From an uncultured Sphingobacteriales bacterium (lineage in GTDB: Bacteria > Bacteroidota > Bacteroidia > Chitinophagales > Chitinophagaceae): 28,737 nucleotides of DNA. Position 1 is the first letter of the stretch. Each line of letters opens with the position of its first letter. Position numbers and translations under genes: made by a program. The stretch covers positions 1 to 28,737 of the forward strand of contig CALKHN010000020.1 of the NCBI GenBank assembly GCA_937991535.1. The letters run 5' to 3'. The notes beneath the pieces are model-generated. The model worked only from the letters and a program-made list of their open reading frames with translations, was not told the DNA's origin and did no database searches. Shown here one piece after another: positions 8,512-17,023 of this stretch.

Positions 8512-9147
8512 TTATACGAGCCGCTCATTAATAGCCTTGCTGATGGCTTCACCCTGGGAGCGAACATGCAATTTGTCGTAAATATGTTTAATATGGGTAC
8601 GAACGGTGTCGAGACTAATGAATAACTCTGCGGCAATCAGCTTAAAACTGTTTCCTTTAGAAAGCAGATATAATATTTCTTTTTCTCTGTTGGTAAGGAG
8701 GTAGTCTTTGGCGGGCGTTTTTATGCTTTCCTGCATACTGGAGATAATCATTCGTGCAATAGACGGGCTCATAGGAGCTCCGCCCTCCAGTACCTCCCTT
8801 ATGGAATGAATAAGTTTATCGGATACATACTTTTTCAGGAGGTAGCCATTAGCGCCAGCATACATGGCATCAAACACGTGGTTGTTATCATCAAAAACAG
8901 TGAGCATTATAATCTGCACGGAGGTATTGATTGCCCGTATTTTTTTAACCGCTTCAATACCATTGATACCCGGCATATCAATGTCCATTAATATCACATC
9001 GGGTTTCATAACCTTTATATCCTCTGTTACTTTTAAACAATCCGGGTAGCTGGCCAAAATGCTGTATTCGCCGGTGAGCGCAAGCAGGTTGCTTAAACTT
9101 TCACGAAGCGTTGCATTATCTTCATATATAACAATACTTACTGGCAT
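8512..9147 (-). CDS. NarL/FixJ-type response regulator
   Basis: The 211-residue protein has an N-terminal receiver domain with acidic residues near Glu9/Asp10, phospho-acceptor Asp55 in VILMDIDMPG, Thr83 and Lys105 (GYLLKK), and a C-terminal LuxR-type helix-turn-helix at ~148-208 (LTNREKEILYLLSKG, LFISLDTVRTHIKHIYDKL). It would be phosphorylated by the kinase encoded 150 bp upstream in the same direction and act as a DNA-binding regulator. Targets cannot be read from the sequence. Confidence 0.93.
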   Translation of the reverse strand: MPVSIVIYEDNATLRESLSNLLALTGEYSILASYPDCLKVTEDIKVMKPDVILMDIDMPGINGIEAVKKIRAINTSVQIIMLTVFDDNNHVFDAMYAGANGYLLKKYVSDKLIHSIREVLEGGAPMSPSIARMIISSMQESIKTPAKDYLLTNREKEILYLLSKGNSFKLIAAELFISLDTVRTHIKHIYDKLHVRSQGEAISKAINERLV

Positions 9148-9297
9148 ATGTAATTAGTGTTTCATTCTTCTACTTTTGGTGGTTAACATTCATGCGTTAT
9201 GCCTGCAAAAAATAATATCCTTTAAAGTGTTTTACTACATAAATGATTCGCCCGGGTTGCAACTTACTCATCTTTATTATAGTGGCACATACCCTAA

Positions 9298-10572
9298 TCA
9301 TGTGATGATTACTTCAAGCGCAATGGTAGTTCCTGTGTCTTTTATAGAGTCAATGTTTAACGTGGCATTCATTGCTGCGGCCCTGCTCTGCATATTTTTT
9401 AATCCATTACCAGGGTATTCGCATTCTGCATTAAAACCTCCGCCATTGTCCATAATAATCATTTTAAGATTATCATTTTTCTTTCGCAAAACAATATTCA
9501 CTTCGGTTCCATTGCTGTATTTTACGATATTATTGATCGCCTCTTTAAATACCAGATAAATATCTTTTCGCTGTTCAAGATTAAGCTGCGTTTTATCCAG
9601 CGATCCTTCTTCGTTAAAATAATAATTGATACCCGCAGGTTCCAGTATCTCGGCTGCAAACTCCTTCATACGTAATATCACTTTATCAAAACTGTCATTT
9701 ACAGGATTAATGGCCCATACAATATCGCTCATCCGCTCCATAATATTACCCGAGTTATCCTTTATCTTTTGCAAATAGGCTTCTACTTTATCGCTCTCGA
9801 GCCCTTTTTGCATTGCAACTTTACTAAGGATGTTAATGCTGGTAAGCGTTGATCCTATTTCGTCGTGGAGATCGCGGGCAATTTTGCTCCTCAACCTGTC
9901 TTCCGCCAGGTATTTCACTATGCGCTCCGAACAAATAGCGGAAATTTTTTTAAGCATGCGTAAATGGTATCCTGTAAAAAAACCTTTTTGTGGATGCTCC
10001 GAATCTATCACGCCAAAAACCTTTCCATCCACCCATACCGGCACTGTAATTTCAGACAACCTGCTTTCATCGTCTACTATATACCGGGAGTCGGCTGCTG
10101 TATTATGAATGATCTCGGCATTACCGGTTTGTGCAACCGAACCCACAATTCCCTTACCCAACGGTATTTCTATACGGTTAATGATTTCGCGCCGCCAGGG
10201 ATTTTTTGGACCAAAAGCAGCCTTCTGCAGCAATAAATTTCCTGTTTCATCCAATTGATAAATCACACAATCCACAAAGCCTATTTTTTCAACACAGTTT
10301 TTAGCAGTATTCCAAAAAATATCTTCAACCGTTTTTTGACCGTACAAAGAAGTAGCAAACGCGCTGATAATTTTTTCTTCTTTTAACCTTTGCTGCAGGG
10401 AATGGATAACCCAATAAACTGCCATAGCAGCAACGAACAGGATAGCTCCGTACAGCCACCAACTGGTATTTTTCTCATTAAAACCAGGTATATTATTGTC
10501 TTTAAGCTGTGCTTCTGCACATAAAGCCAGGCCCAGCCCGGAAAGCATCAGTATGAAGAATTTGTTTCTCAA
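9298..10572 (-). CDS. GAF-domain sensor histidine kinase (HisKA_3 type)
   Basis: This 424-residue kinase has an N-terminal signal-like segment (1-22), one membrane span (~38-58), a GAF domain (~75-220; VPVWVDGKVFGVIDSEHP is the conserved end), and a HisKA_3 dimerisation helix with phospho-acceptor His236 in RDLHDEIGS. The ATPase domain shows an N box (EAINNIVKYS) and the G1 box DNGGGF, then GNGLKNMQSRA. HisKA_3 kinases pair with NarL-type regulators, which is exactly the next gene. Only ~15 residues lie outside the membrane, so the signal is probably cytoplasmic, read by the GAF domain. It is divergent from amt across a 593-bp gap; a link to nitrogen status would be speculation. Confidence 0.92.
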   Translation of the reverse strand: MRNKFFILMLSGLGLALCAEAQLKDNNIPGFNEKNTSWWLYGAILFVAAMAVYWVIHSLQQRLKEEKIISAFATSLYGQKTVEDIFWNTAKNCVEKIGFVDCVIYQLDETGNLLLQKAAFGPKNPWRREIINRIEIPLGKGIVGSVAQTGNAEIIHNTAADSRYIVDDESRLSEITVPVWVDGKVFGVIDSEHPQKGFFTGYHLRMLKKISAICSERIVKYLAEDRLRSKIARDLHDEIGSTLTSINILSKVAMQKGLESDKVEAYLQKIKDNSGNIMERMSDIVWAINPVNDSFDKVILRMKEFAAEILEPAGINYYFNEEGSLDKTQLNLEQRKDIYLVFKEAINNIVKYSNGTEVNIVLRKKNDNLKMIIMDNGGGFNAECEYPGNGLKNMQSRAAAMNATLNIDSIKDTGTTIALEVIIT

Positions 10573-10821
10573 AAAAGAATAAAAATTAGAAGGTTTATAA
10601 ATTTACAGCATGAAAAACAAAAAAAGGAGATTTAATGAATGTCCCGGGGAAAGGCTTATGTACCCTCCTGACTGTATCAAATCTTAAATACCGCCATTAA
10701 ATATATTACAGACTCAGAAATGGGAAATACGGCGAAGGAACGCAATAAAAAAACAGTGAAAAGGAATTTATAACAGATCACCTCATACGCATTGAAAGCT
10801 CAGGTTGATGTATGGAATTCG

Positions 10822-10848
10822 AGCCAGGTTAACGCCTGGCTTTCTTCT
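10822..10848 (+). terminator. Intrinsic-terminator-like hairpin without an obvious gene
   Basis: AGCCAGG (10822-10828) and CCTGGCT (10835-10841) pair perfectly around a 6-nt loop and are followed by TTCTTCTT on the plus strand. No plus-strand gene precedes it, so it might end an unannotated small RNA from about 10600-10820. Confidence 0.4.
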
Positions 10849-11087
10849 TAACCAAACCAATTATTATTATATATTAAAATTTTATACATGTAATAATATA
10901 TATATTTTTATATATAATATATTATTTTTACTGATTTTTGAATATAATATTGATTTATTGTTACATGCAACAATTAAATTAAGTAGTAAAAGCTATATTA
11001 CATTATAATCATAGGCAAAATCACTTTTTTAGATAATATTCAATTAACCATTAATTTAAATTAAAAATAATAATATATAAATTAATT

Positions 11088-11119
11088 ATTGAAATATATT
11101 TATTTGTACAGTACATTTG
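11088..11119 (+). promoter_or_regulatory. Putative amt promoter
   Basis: TACATTTG at 11112-11119 matches the Bacteroidota -7 consensus exactly. ATTG at 11088-11091 is a 3-of-4 match to the -33 TTTG with a 20-nt spacer. Transcription would start near 11125, about 40 nt before the amt ATG. Confidence 0.5.
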
Positions 11120-11165
11120 TTTTATTTTAATAAATAATTATTATTTCTAATTTAAAATTTTCCCA

Positions 11166-12551
11166 ATGGCCAAAAGAACGCTAAAACAAATTGCCCCCTT
11201 CCTGGTGCTGGCAGCCATAGCTTTGGCTGCTACATTCGTTAAACCCGTTTCCGACTTTGCAGACACCGATATTTACAGTGCTGCAGATATTGCCTGGGTT
11301 ATTGTAGCCGCTACACTTGTTTTTTTAATGACGCCGGGGCTCGCTTTTTTTTATGGAGGAATGGTACATCGTAAAAATGTGATTTCTACCATGATGAAAA
11401 GTGTTGTAGCTGCCGGAGTGGTAAGTGTATTATGGGTATTTGTGGGATACAGCCTTTGCTTTGGGGAAGACCTGGGTGGCTTTATCGGTAACCCTTCGAC
11501 CCATTTGTTTTTTAAGGACGTGAATTCCGGCGAACCCTGGGTTGGCGCTCCTACGATTCCAAAAACATTGTTTTCTGTATTCCAGCTAATGTTCGCCATT
11601 ATTACTCCGGGATTGGTGGTAGGCGCCGTTGCAGAAAGGATCCGTTTTACTTCCTATATTCTTTTTATAGCCCTGTTCAGTATATTGGTATATGCCCCTT
11701 TGGCACACTGGAGCTGGCACCCCGAAGGTTTTTTATTTAAAATGGGAGCTCTGGACTTTGCAGGCGGAACCGTAGTACATATTTCGGCAGGTTGTGCAGC
11801 ATTAGCAGGCGCTCTCGTACTAAAGCGCAGAAAAGCACATATTGAGCACAGGGAAATTCCACCGGCTAATATTCCCTATGTTTTGATTGGCACGGGCCTG
11901 CTCTGGTTCGGCTGGTTTGGGTTTAACGCGGGTTCTGCTTTAGGTGCCAATTCCCTGGCTGTTTCTGCATTTGCCACTACCAATACCGCCGCTGCCGCCG
12001 GTGGGTTGGGCTGGATGTTTTTTGACGTACTCAGGGGTAAAAAACCTTCCGTAATAGGATTTTGTATAGGCGCAGTGGTAGGTTTGGTAGCCATTACGCC
12101 TGCTGCGGGTTTTGTGGCCATACCACAAAGCATCTTCATTGGTCTTGTTGCTGCTATCATCTCCAATATTGCCATCTACTATAAGCAAAAATCAAAACTC
12201 GATGACACCCTCGATGTTTTCCCCTGCCATGGTATAGGTGGAATGGTAGGTATGCTTATGACGGGCATATTTGCTACCAGGGCGGTTAATGCCGCCGGTA
12301 ATGATGGATGGTTTTATGGCAACAGTGCGTTCTTCTTTACCCAGTTAAAAGCAATGGCCATTTCTGCGGGGTATAGTTTTGTTGTGTCTTATGCCATTTT
12401 TAAATTCATCAATTTCATATTACCGCTTCGTGTAACCGCTGAAGAAGAAGAAATTGGACTGGATGCTACGCAACATAACGAAAAATACCTGCAGGGAACT
12501 TTGCTGGTAACCAATAATGGAGTTATTCACGAAGAAGAAGTGATAGACTAA
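11166..12551 (+). CDS. amt: Ammonium transporter, Amt family
   Basis: This 461-residue inner-membrane protein conducts ammonium into the cytoplasm. The N-terminus has a hydrophobic signal-like segment followed by about eleven membrane spans. The pore landmarks are present: Asp198 in DFAGGTVVH, the twin histidines His205 and His355 (DVFPCHGIGG), and FFYGGMVHRKN near the first spans. The C-terminal tail (DATQHNEKY) resembles the cytosolic tail that couples to P-II proteins, extended here by about 20 residues (QGTLLVTNNGVIHEEEVID in brief). No glnK/P-II gene is beside it, which is unusual for amt loci in many bacteria. It is followed 113 bp later by a porin, probably in the same transcription unit. 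Confidence 0.95.
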   Translation: MAKRTLKQIAPFLVLAAIALAATFVKPVSDFADTDIYSAADIAWVIVAATLVFLMTPGLAFFYGGMVHRKNVISTMMKSVVAAGVVSVLWVFVGYSLCFGEDLGGFIGNPSTHLFFKDVNSGEPWVGAPTIPKTLFSVFQLMFAIITPGLVVGAVAERIRFTSYILFIALFSILVYAPLAHWSWHPEGFLFKMGALDFAGGTVVHISAGCAALAGALVLKRRKAHIEHREIPPANIPYVLIGTGLLWFGWFGFNAGSALGANSLAVSAFATTNTAAAAGGLGWMFFDVLRGKKPSVIGFCIGAVVGLVAITPAAGFVAIPQSIFIGLVAAIISNIAIYYKQKSKLDDTLDVFPCHGIGGMVGMLMTGIFATRAVNAAGNDGWFYGNSAFFFTQLKAMAISAGYSFVVSYAIFKFINFILPLRVTAEEEEIGLDATQHNEKYLQGTLLVTNNGVIHEEEVID

Positions 12552-12590
12552 ACCCCAAATACAAAAGACTGAAAAATTCAAAAAAGAAAA

Positions 12591-12634
12591 GGTACAGTTT
12601 TAATAAAACCTCTGACCAGGCTTAAAACAGTACC
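12591..12634 (+). other. Stem-loop between amt and the porin
   Basis: GGTACAGTTTTAA (12591-12603) and TTAAAACAGTACC (12622-12634) form a 13-bp stem with one A-A mismatch and an 18-nt loop. It may reduce read-through or stabilise the upstream mRNA, which would give unequal expression of amt and the porin. The following bases are only mildly U-rich (CTTTCATTTT). Confidence 0.5.
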
Positions 12635-12664
12635 CTTTCATTTTAACACTTAAAATCAACTGCA

Positions 12665-13741
12665 ATGTTAAGAAAAATTCTTACACCTGCCATTTTTATG
12701 GCCTCATTCTCAAGCGCTTTTTCACAGGATTCTACACACAAAAAAGGGGAGCTTACCCTCTCGGGGTCTGTTGACGGCTATTACCGCTACAATTTTGCCA
12801 ATGCCAAAGACCAGAGCGAAACTAATAATTATACCAGTTTTACCAATTCGCAAAATTCTTTTGAACTGGGCATGGCTTCCATTAAAGCAGATTATTCGGT
12901 TGGAAAAGTGTCTGCAACCATAGATCTTGGTTTTGGGAGCAGGGCACAGGAATTTTCCTACGCCGAAACGGGTGCAATGGCAGCTATCAAACAAGCCTAT
13001 ATTAGTTATTCCCCTTCCGGTAAAGTAAAATTCACTATAGGTAAATGGGGTACGCATGTAGGTTATGAAGTGCTGGATCCGCAGGTAAACCGCAATTACA
13101 GCATGAGCTATATGTTTTCCTATGGTCCATTTTCTCATAGCGGAATTAAAGCCGACTTCGTCCTGGGTGATCATTTCGGGTTAATGGCGGGAATAGCCAA
13201 TCCAAATGATTGTATCAGTGCCGGGTTTTCCAAAAAATTTATTTTAGGACAATTCAGTGCCACCTACGATAAATTCAGTGCTTTTTTGAATTACGCGGGA
13301 GGAAAAGATTTGGATAACGCTGCAAATAATCAGCTTGGATTAACTGCTACTGCTACTGTGTCGGATAAGTTTAGCTTTGGATATGATGGAACGGTAAAGT
13401 TTTATAACCCAAAAGGCGGTAGCCCGGGTTCCTGGTGGGGTTCTGCATTATACCTGAACGTTGATCCAACAGAAAAATTCGGCTTAACGTTTCGGGGTGA
13501 ATATTTCGATGATAAAAAGGGTGTAATAACCTACATGAATGAATATGATGATGTTTATCCTCTTTTTGGCTCGGACATTTTCCAAACCACCCTTTCCTTT
13601 AATATTAAACCGCATGAAAATTTCATGATCATCCCGGAATTTCGCTTAGACAGCGCCGAGGATCCCATATTCATGAAGAATAACGGGAAAGGAGTAAAAA
13701 GTACGGGGTCGTTTGTGCTGGCAGCCATTTTCAGCTTTTAG
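12665..13741 (+). CDS. Outer-membrane beta-barrel porin (porin-2/OmpL-like family)
   Basis: The 358-residue product has a signal peptide (1-20, ending AFSQ) and then alternating amphipathic strands rich in Gly, Tyr and Phe, including LTLSGSVDGYYRYNFA, QAYISYSP and TIGKWGTHVGYEV, closing with Phe at the C-terminus (AAIFSF), as expected of barrels handled by the BAM machinery. The SGSVDGYYRYNF opening and YEVLDPQVNRNYSMSYMF-type segment fit the putative porin-2 family. Placement after amt suggests it lets small nitrogenous solutes cross the outer membrane, but this is inferred from context alone. Confidence 0.85.
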   Translation: MLRKILTPAIFMASFSSAFSQDSTHKKGELTLSGSVDGYYRYNFANAKDQSETNNYTSFTNSQNSFELGMASIKADYSVGKVSATIDLGFGSRAQEFSYAETGAMAAIKQAYISYSPSGKVKFTIGKWGTHVGYEVLDPQVNRNYSMSYMFSYGPFSHSGIKADFVLGDHFGLMAGIANPNDCISAGFSKKFILGQFSATYDKFSAFLNYAGGKDLDNAANNQLGLTATATVSDKFSFGYDGTVKFYNPKGGSPGSWWGSALYLNVDPTEKFGLTFRGEYFDDKKGVITYMNEYDDVYPLFGSDIFQTTLSFNIKPHENFMIIPEFRLDSAEDPIFMKNNGKGVKSTGSFVLAAIFSF

Positions 13742-13760
13742 AGGACACGGAGTTACAGGT

Positions 13761-13995
13761 CTCAGGGTATAAGTTTCAGGGTACAGGATTCAGGGACTAA
13801 ATTTTTTCACGGGGCAAGCAATCGTTACAGCCGTCTATTATATATCATTCAATGCCGTTTTCATTACGATTAATGTCTGTACCCTACATAGATTTCGTAC
13901 AGACACCAGGCAAGACCCTATTTATTTCGCAAGCTCCATTCGTCATCAGGAAACATCCTACCCTGCAACTTGCGCCCTGGAACCTGAAACCTCAT
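13761..13995. repeat. Heptad repeats facing each other in a convergent gap
   Basis: At 13761-13795 a 7-nt period is visible (ctcaggg, tataagt, ttcaggg, tacagga, ttcaggg). At 13961-13995 a similar array appears in the opposite orientation (ccctgca, acttgcg, ccctgga, acctgaa, acctcat). Between them GTCTGTAC (13875-13882) and GTACAGAC (13897-13904) form a perfect 8-bp hairpin. The gap separates the porin from the convergent ppc; it may help terminate both transcripts. No gene is supported here. Confidence 0.55.
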
Positions 13996-14008
13996 CTGAT
14001 ACCCCTCA

Positions 14009-16588
14009 TCACGCCGAATTTCTTCCTGCATTGATGATACCGAAGGCACAACGCATCACCAATTTTTCGAGTGTTTGCTTATTCGGCGACTCAGATCCGT
14101 TTTCTTCCATTTCCCTCACTTTGGTAATCGCAAATTGCTGTATGGTTACCAGTGGCAGTACAATCCGTTCCCTCATTTGAACGGACAGTTGCTCTACCGG
14201 GTAATCCGCCATCAGTTCGTTTTTGCCGGTAAGGCGAAATACGTATTGTTTGGTAAGCTCATATTCATTAAATATCTTATTCCATATTTCTCCGTATATG
14301 GGATGAGTGGAAAGAAAACGGGTCATGGGAAAAAAGCTTTTTTTCATAGACATTTCACAATTGGCGACCAGCGTTTTAATAAAAGTAGATTTCTCGTATA
14401 GCTTTTTAACCTCTTCCCATCTGCCTTCTTCATCCATTTTTTTAAATGCGGTGCCTACACCATAATACCCGGTTACATTTTGCTTTAACTGGCTCCATGA
14501 ACCAACGAATGGGATGGCACGCAGATCTTCCAGCACCAGTTTGCCTGAACCGCCTCTCTTTGCCGGGCGGCTGCCGATATTGGTTGCTGCATAAAATCGC
14601 AGCGGACTTGCATGACCGAGATATTCCAGGAAGTTGGGATGGTTCTTCAACTCCAGGTAAGCTGTAAGGCTCTTTTCGGCCAACTGCTGTATCAGTTCCT
14701 TTTCAGTATCCTGGAGCATCACTTTCTGGGAAGCGAAAAGGTCGTTGGAAATACCTGCATTGATCAGTTGTTCAATATTAAACTGTGCAGATTCAATAGT
14801 ACCGAAGTTGGAACTTACGGTTTGTCCCTGTATGGTTAACTGAATTTCTTCATTGGCGATATTTTTCCCGAGGGAAGCATAAAACTTATGGGTTTTTCCG
14901 CCGCCTCTTGCAGGAGGTCCGCCCCTGCCGTCGAAAAATATTACATCAATATCGTGGGCTCTCGATACCCGGGTAAGCGCTTCCTTAGCCTTGTATATGC
15001 TCCAGTTGGCCATAAGGTAACCCCCGTCTTTGGTACCATCGGAAAAGCCCAGCATAATGGTTTGTTTATTCCTGCGCAAACGCAAATGTTCGCGGTAAGC
15101 AGGCAGTTCATACAATTCTTTCATAATGCCGGCGGCATTGTCCAAATCGTCAACAGTTTCAAAAAGTGGCACAATATCAACCAGCAGTGAGCTTGCTTCC
15201 CAACCACTCATCAGCAGCAATCCATATACCTCAATAACAGTGAGGGCACTATCGGCATGGCTTATAACATAACGGTCGCATCCTTCCATCCCGTTATTAG
15301 ACTGGATATCTTTAATCGCTGCCATTACCTTCAGGGTATCCTTATGAATTTCATCGGATAGCGCCTCACCATCAACCCGAGCGTTAACCTTTACCAGCGC
15401 TTGTATTTTATCTTTCTCAGGCAAAGACAAATAATCAGGCGGAAGCGCTTTTGTATTTTTTACAATCTCCTCAATTACCCTGGTGTGTACCGAACTATCC
15501 TGCCTCACATCTAATGATGCAAAATACAATCCAAAAACCTCCACTTTATTGATCAGCGATTCAATCAGGTCGAGAAACAGTCCATTGTGCTTGTAAATAA
15601 GTGTTTCTTTAATCTGCAAAAGGGTGTTGAGGATTTCGGCTTTGTCAATATCACTCTTGTACTCCGGTACAAAAAGATTATTATACAACTTGAGCTCCAA
15701 CTGGTGCAGCGGCGCTTCAACTCCTTTAAATGTAAGCCTCCGTTTCAACCGGCGCACATCAAGATAGTACGATTTCATAATACTTTCACGCAAGGCGCCT
15801 GCCACTTTTAAGGTGGTATCCGTTCTAACGTACGGATTGCCATCCCTGTCTCCACCGGGCCAAAATCCCATACGGATAATAGGGTTGTCGGCAGACACCA
15901 CTTCAGGCAAATTCGTTTTCATAATGGAAATGATCCTTCCCGCAGCCTGGTAAAAAATATTCTCCAGGTACCACATTAAACTGATGGCTTCATCGTAAGG
16001 CGTAGGCTTCTGCTCCTTTAAAAAAGGAGTTTTTCCCAATTGCTGCAGGTACATGTTGATCTGGTTGATATTGTTTTCAGCAATAGCCCTTGTAAGATCA
16101 TGAATTATGCCCAAAACGGCGCCGGGATAAAATTGCGTTGGATGCGCAGTAAGCACAAGCCTGATGCTAAAATCTTCCAGTTTTTTCTTCAGTTGGCTTT
16201 CATTGTCAAACTGCGCCACTTCCGATTGGAGCCCCTTAAGTGTACCCGGTCCATTCATGTCATTAACGGTAGTAAAGGCGGCATCTTCAAGCGCATCAAA
16301 TAATACAACCTGCCGCTCCACGTATTGCACAAACCGGAACAACAGGTCTAACTTCTCTTCTTCTTTTTCATAACCGGTATGTTTACTAAAGAAGTCATCA
16401 ATGATTTGCAGCGGACTTTGGTTATTGGCATAGCCTTCCTCGCAATAGCTCAGCAAAAGCGAAAGCAGGATACCGGTTTTTTCAATACGGTGAAAAGGCA
16501 AAGAGGTAAACAGACTGTTGTATATCTGGAACTTACGGCCTACAAGGTTCTGAAACTGCGTTAACGCTGCGGAAGATGAGCTTGGCAT
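14009..16588 (-). CDS. ppc: Phosphoenolpyruvate carboxylase
   Basis: This 859-residue enzyme makes oxaloacetate from PEP and bicarbonate, refilling the TCA cycle and feeding aspartate synthesis. Landmarks are TAHPTQ (catalytic His149), WPGGDRDGNP (243-252), IMLGFSDGTKDGG (511-523), a glycine loop at 552-564 with Arg555 and Arg561, and QGQTVSSNFGT. The C-terminus RNSA resembles the usual RNTG. Two positions differ from the proteobacterial pattern: the basic pair following TAHPT[EQ] is replaced by FYPG, and the His of FHGRGG is Asp553. These may be lineage features. Length is normal. It is divergent from the threonine operon, whose aspartate precursor depends on oxaloacetate. Confidence 0.95.
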   Translation of the reverse strand: MPSSSSAALTQFQNLVGRKFQIYNSLFTSLPFHRIEKTGILLSLLLSYCEEGYANNQSPLQIIDDFFSKHTGYEKEEEKLDLLFRFVQYVERQVVLFDALEDAAFTTVNDMNGPGTLKGLQSEVAQFDNESQLKKKLEDFSIRLVLTAHPTQFYPGAVLGIIHDLTRAIAENNINQINMYLQQLGKTPFLKEQKPTPYDEAISLMWYLENIFYQAAGRIISIMKTNLPEVVSADNPIIRMGFWPGGDRDGNPYVRTDTTLKVAGALRESIMKSYYLDVRRLKRRLTFKGVEAPLHQLELKLYNNLFVPEYKSDIDKAEILNTLLQIKETLIYKHNGLFLDLIESLINKVEVFGLYFASLDVRQDSSVHTRVIEEIVKNTKALPPDYLSLPEKDKIQALVKVNARVDGEALSDEIHKDTLKVMAAIKDIQSNNGMEGCDRYVISHADSALTVIEVYGLLLMSGWEASSLLVDIVPLFETVDDLDNAAGIMKELYELPAYREHLRLRRNKQTIMLGFSDGTKDGGYLMANWSIYKAKEALTRVSRAHDIDVIFFDGRGGPPARGGGKTHKFYASLGKNIANEEIQLTIQGQTVSSNFGTIESAQFNIEQLINAGISNDLFASQKVMLQDTEKELIQQLAEKSLTAYLELKNHPNFLEYLGHASPLRFYAATNIGSRPAKRGGSGKLVLEDLRAIPFVGSWSQLKQNVTGYYGVGTAFKKMDEEGRWEEVKKLYEKSTFIKTLVANCEMSMKKSFFPMTRFLSTHPIYGEIWNKIFNEYELTKQYVFRLTGKNELMADYPVEQLSVQMRERIVLPLVTIQQFAITKVREMEENGSESPNKQTLEKLVMRCAFGIINAGRNSA

Positions 16589-16930
16589 GAGTTACTGTGC
16601 TTAATGATTAAATTCGTCAGGATAGTTGTAAAAAAATTCAGGCTTCGCCGCTGTAAGCAGCAATGCGCATCAGATTTTTAATTGACAGGCAATCGTCTTT
16701 TAAAGCCATGAAATTAGTCAAAAAAAAAGTAATTGATCTTTACATTAAATGTTTTTAATGAAAATCGCAGTATTTTGCGCAACTTATAAAGCAAAACCCT
16801 CAAATTGTTGTTCATAAATGCATTTTGTTACTGGCAACATTTGATAGCGGTTGTTGTGCAGTATAAAAAATAGCAGCTTTTTGTTTGCTATTGTCCAAAT
16901 CTGTTTTACCTTCGGCAACTCAAAACAGTA
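16589..16930. other. Divergent regulatory gap between ppc and the thr leader
   Basis: This 342-bp stretch holds no supported gene. It must contain the ppc promoter on the minus strand, for which no clear consensus was found, and the thr promoter candidate near its right end. Short frames on either strand are low in coding character. Confidence 0.5.
16884..16914 (+). promoter_or_regulatory. Putative promoter of the thr leader and operon
   Basis: TTTG at 16884-16887 and TACCTTCG at 16907-16914 are separated by 19 nt, fitting the Bacteroidota -33/-7 layout; the -7 element matches 7 of 8 consensus bases. Transcription would start near 16920, just before the leader ATG at 16931. Confidence 0.42.
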
Positions 16931-17023
16931 ATGGTACAACACAAAACAAATACATTTCCCTCTGCTGCTGCGCATTCTGCAGCAGGTACCATTATTATTA
17001 CCACAACGACAACCCTCGGTTGA
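16931..17023 (+). CDS. Threonine/isoleucine-rich leader peptide (thrL-like)
   Basis: A 30-codon frame starts at ATG 16931 and ends at TGA 17021. Residues 20-28 are TIIITTTTT, and 8 of 30 residues are Thr. Five consecutive Thr codons (ACC ACA ACG ACA ACC) use three different Thr codons, so this is selection on the amino acid rather than a simple DNA repeat. The peptide sits about 100 nt before thrA, the first enzyme gene for threonine, and after a promoter-like element. In enterobacteria thrL has the same Thr/Ile-rich logic: scarcity of charged tRNA stalls the ribosome and increases expression of thrABC. The function here is inferred from content and position; the frame is not recognisable as a homologue of thrL. 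Confidence 0.78.
   Translation: MVQHKTNTFPSAAAHSAAGTIIITTTTTLG

Larger units (their letters stand above)
10573..11165. other. 593-bp gene-free gap, second half extremely AT-rich
   Basis: No protein gene is supported here. The left part (10573-10820) has mixed composition; a 21-codon frame starts at 10630 after an AAGGAG sequence, but nothing else supports it. A terminator-like hairpin stands at 10822-10848. From about 10855 to 11160 the DNA is almost entirely A and T, and a 67-codon frame there (from 10805) gives a low-complexity Ile/Tyr/Leu/Asn peptide that looks like an artefact. The amt promoter elements lie at the right end. Confidence 0.6.

Noticed and set aside
10630..10695. 21-codon frame after an AAGGAG sequence
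   Set aside because: Shine-Dalgarno sequences carry little weight in Bacteroidota, and the peptide has no amino-acid bias to suggest a leader.
10805..11008. 67-codon frame upstream of amt
   Set aside because: Its translation is mostly Ile, Tyr, Leu and Asn from nearly pure AT sequence and it starts within a terminator-like hairpin region; no family resemblance.
13852..14034. 60-codon frame between the porin and ppc
   Set aside because: It runs through heptad repeats and into the end of ppc; composition is not coding-like.
16784..16975. 63-codon minus-strand frame upstream of thrA
   Set aside because: It overlaps the promoter and the thr leader on the other strand and has no family resemblance.
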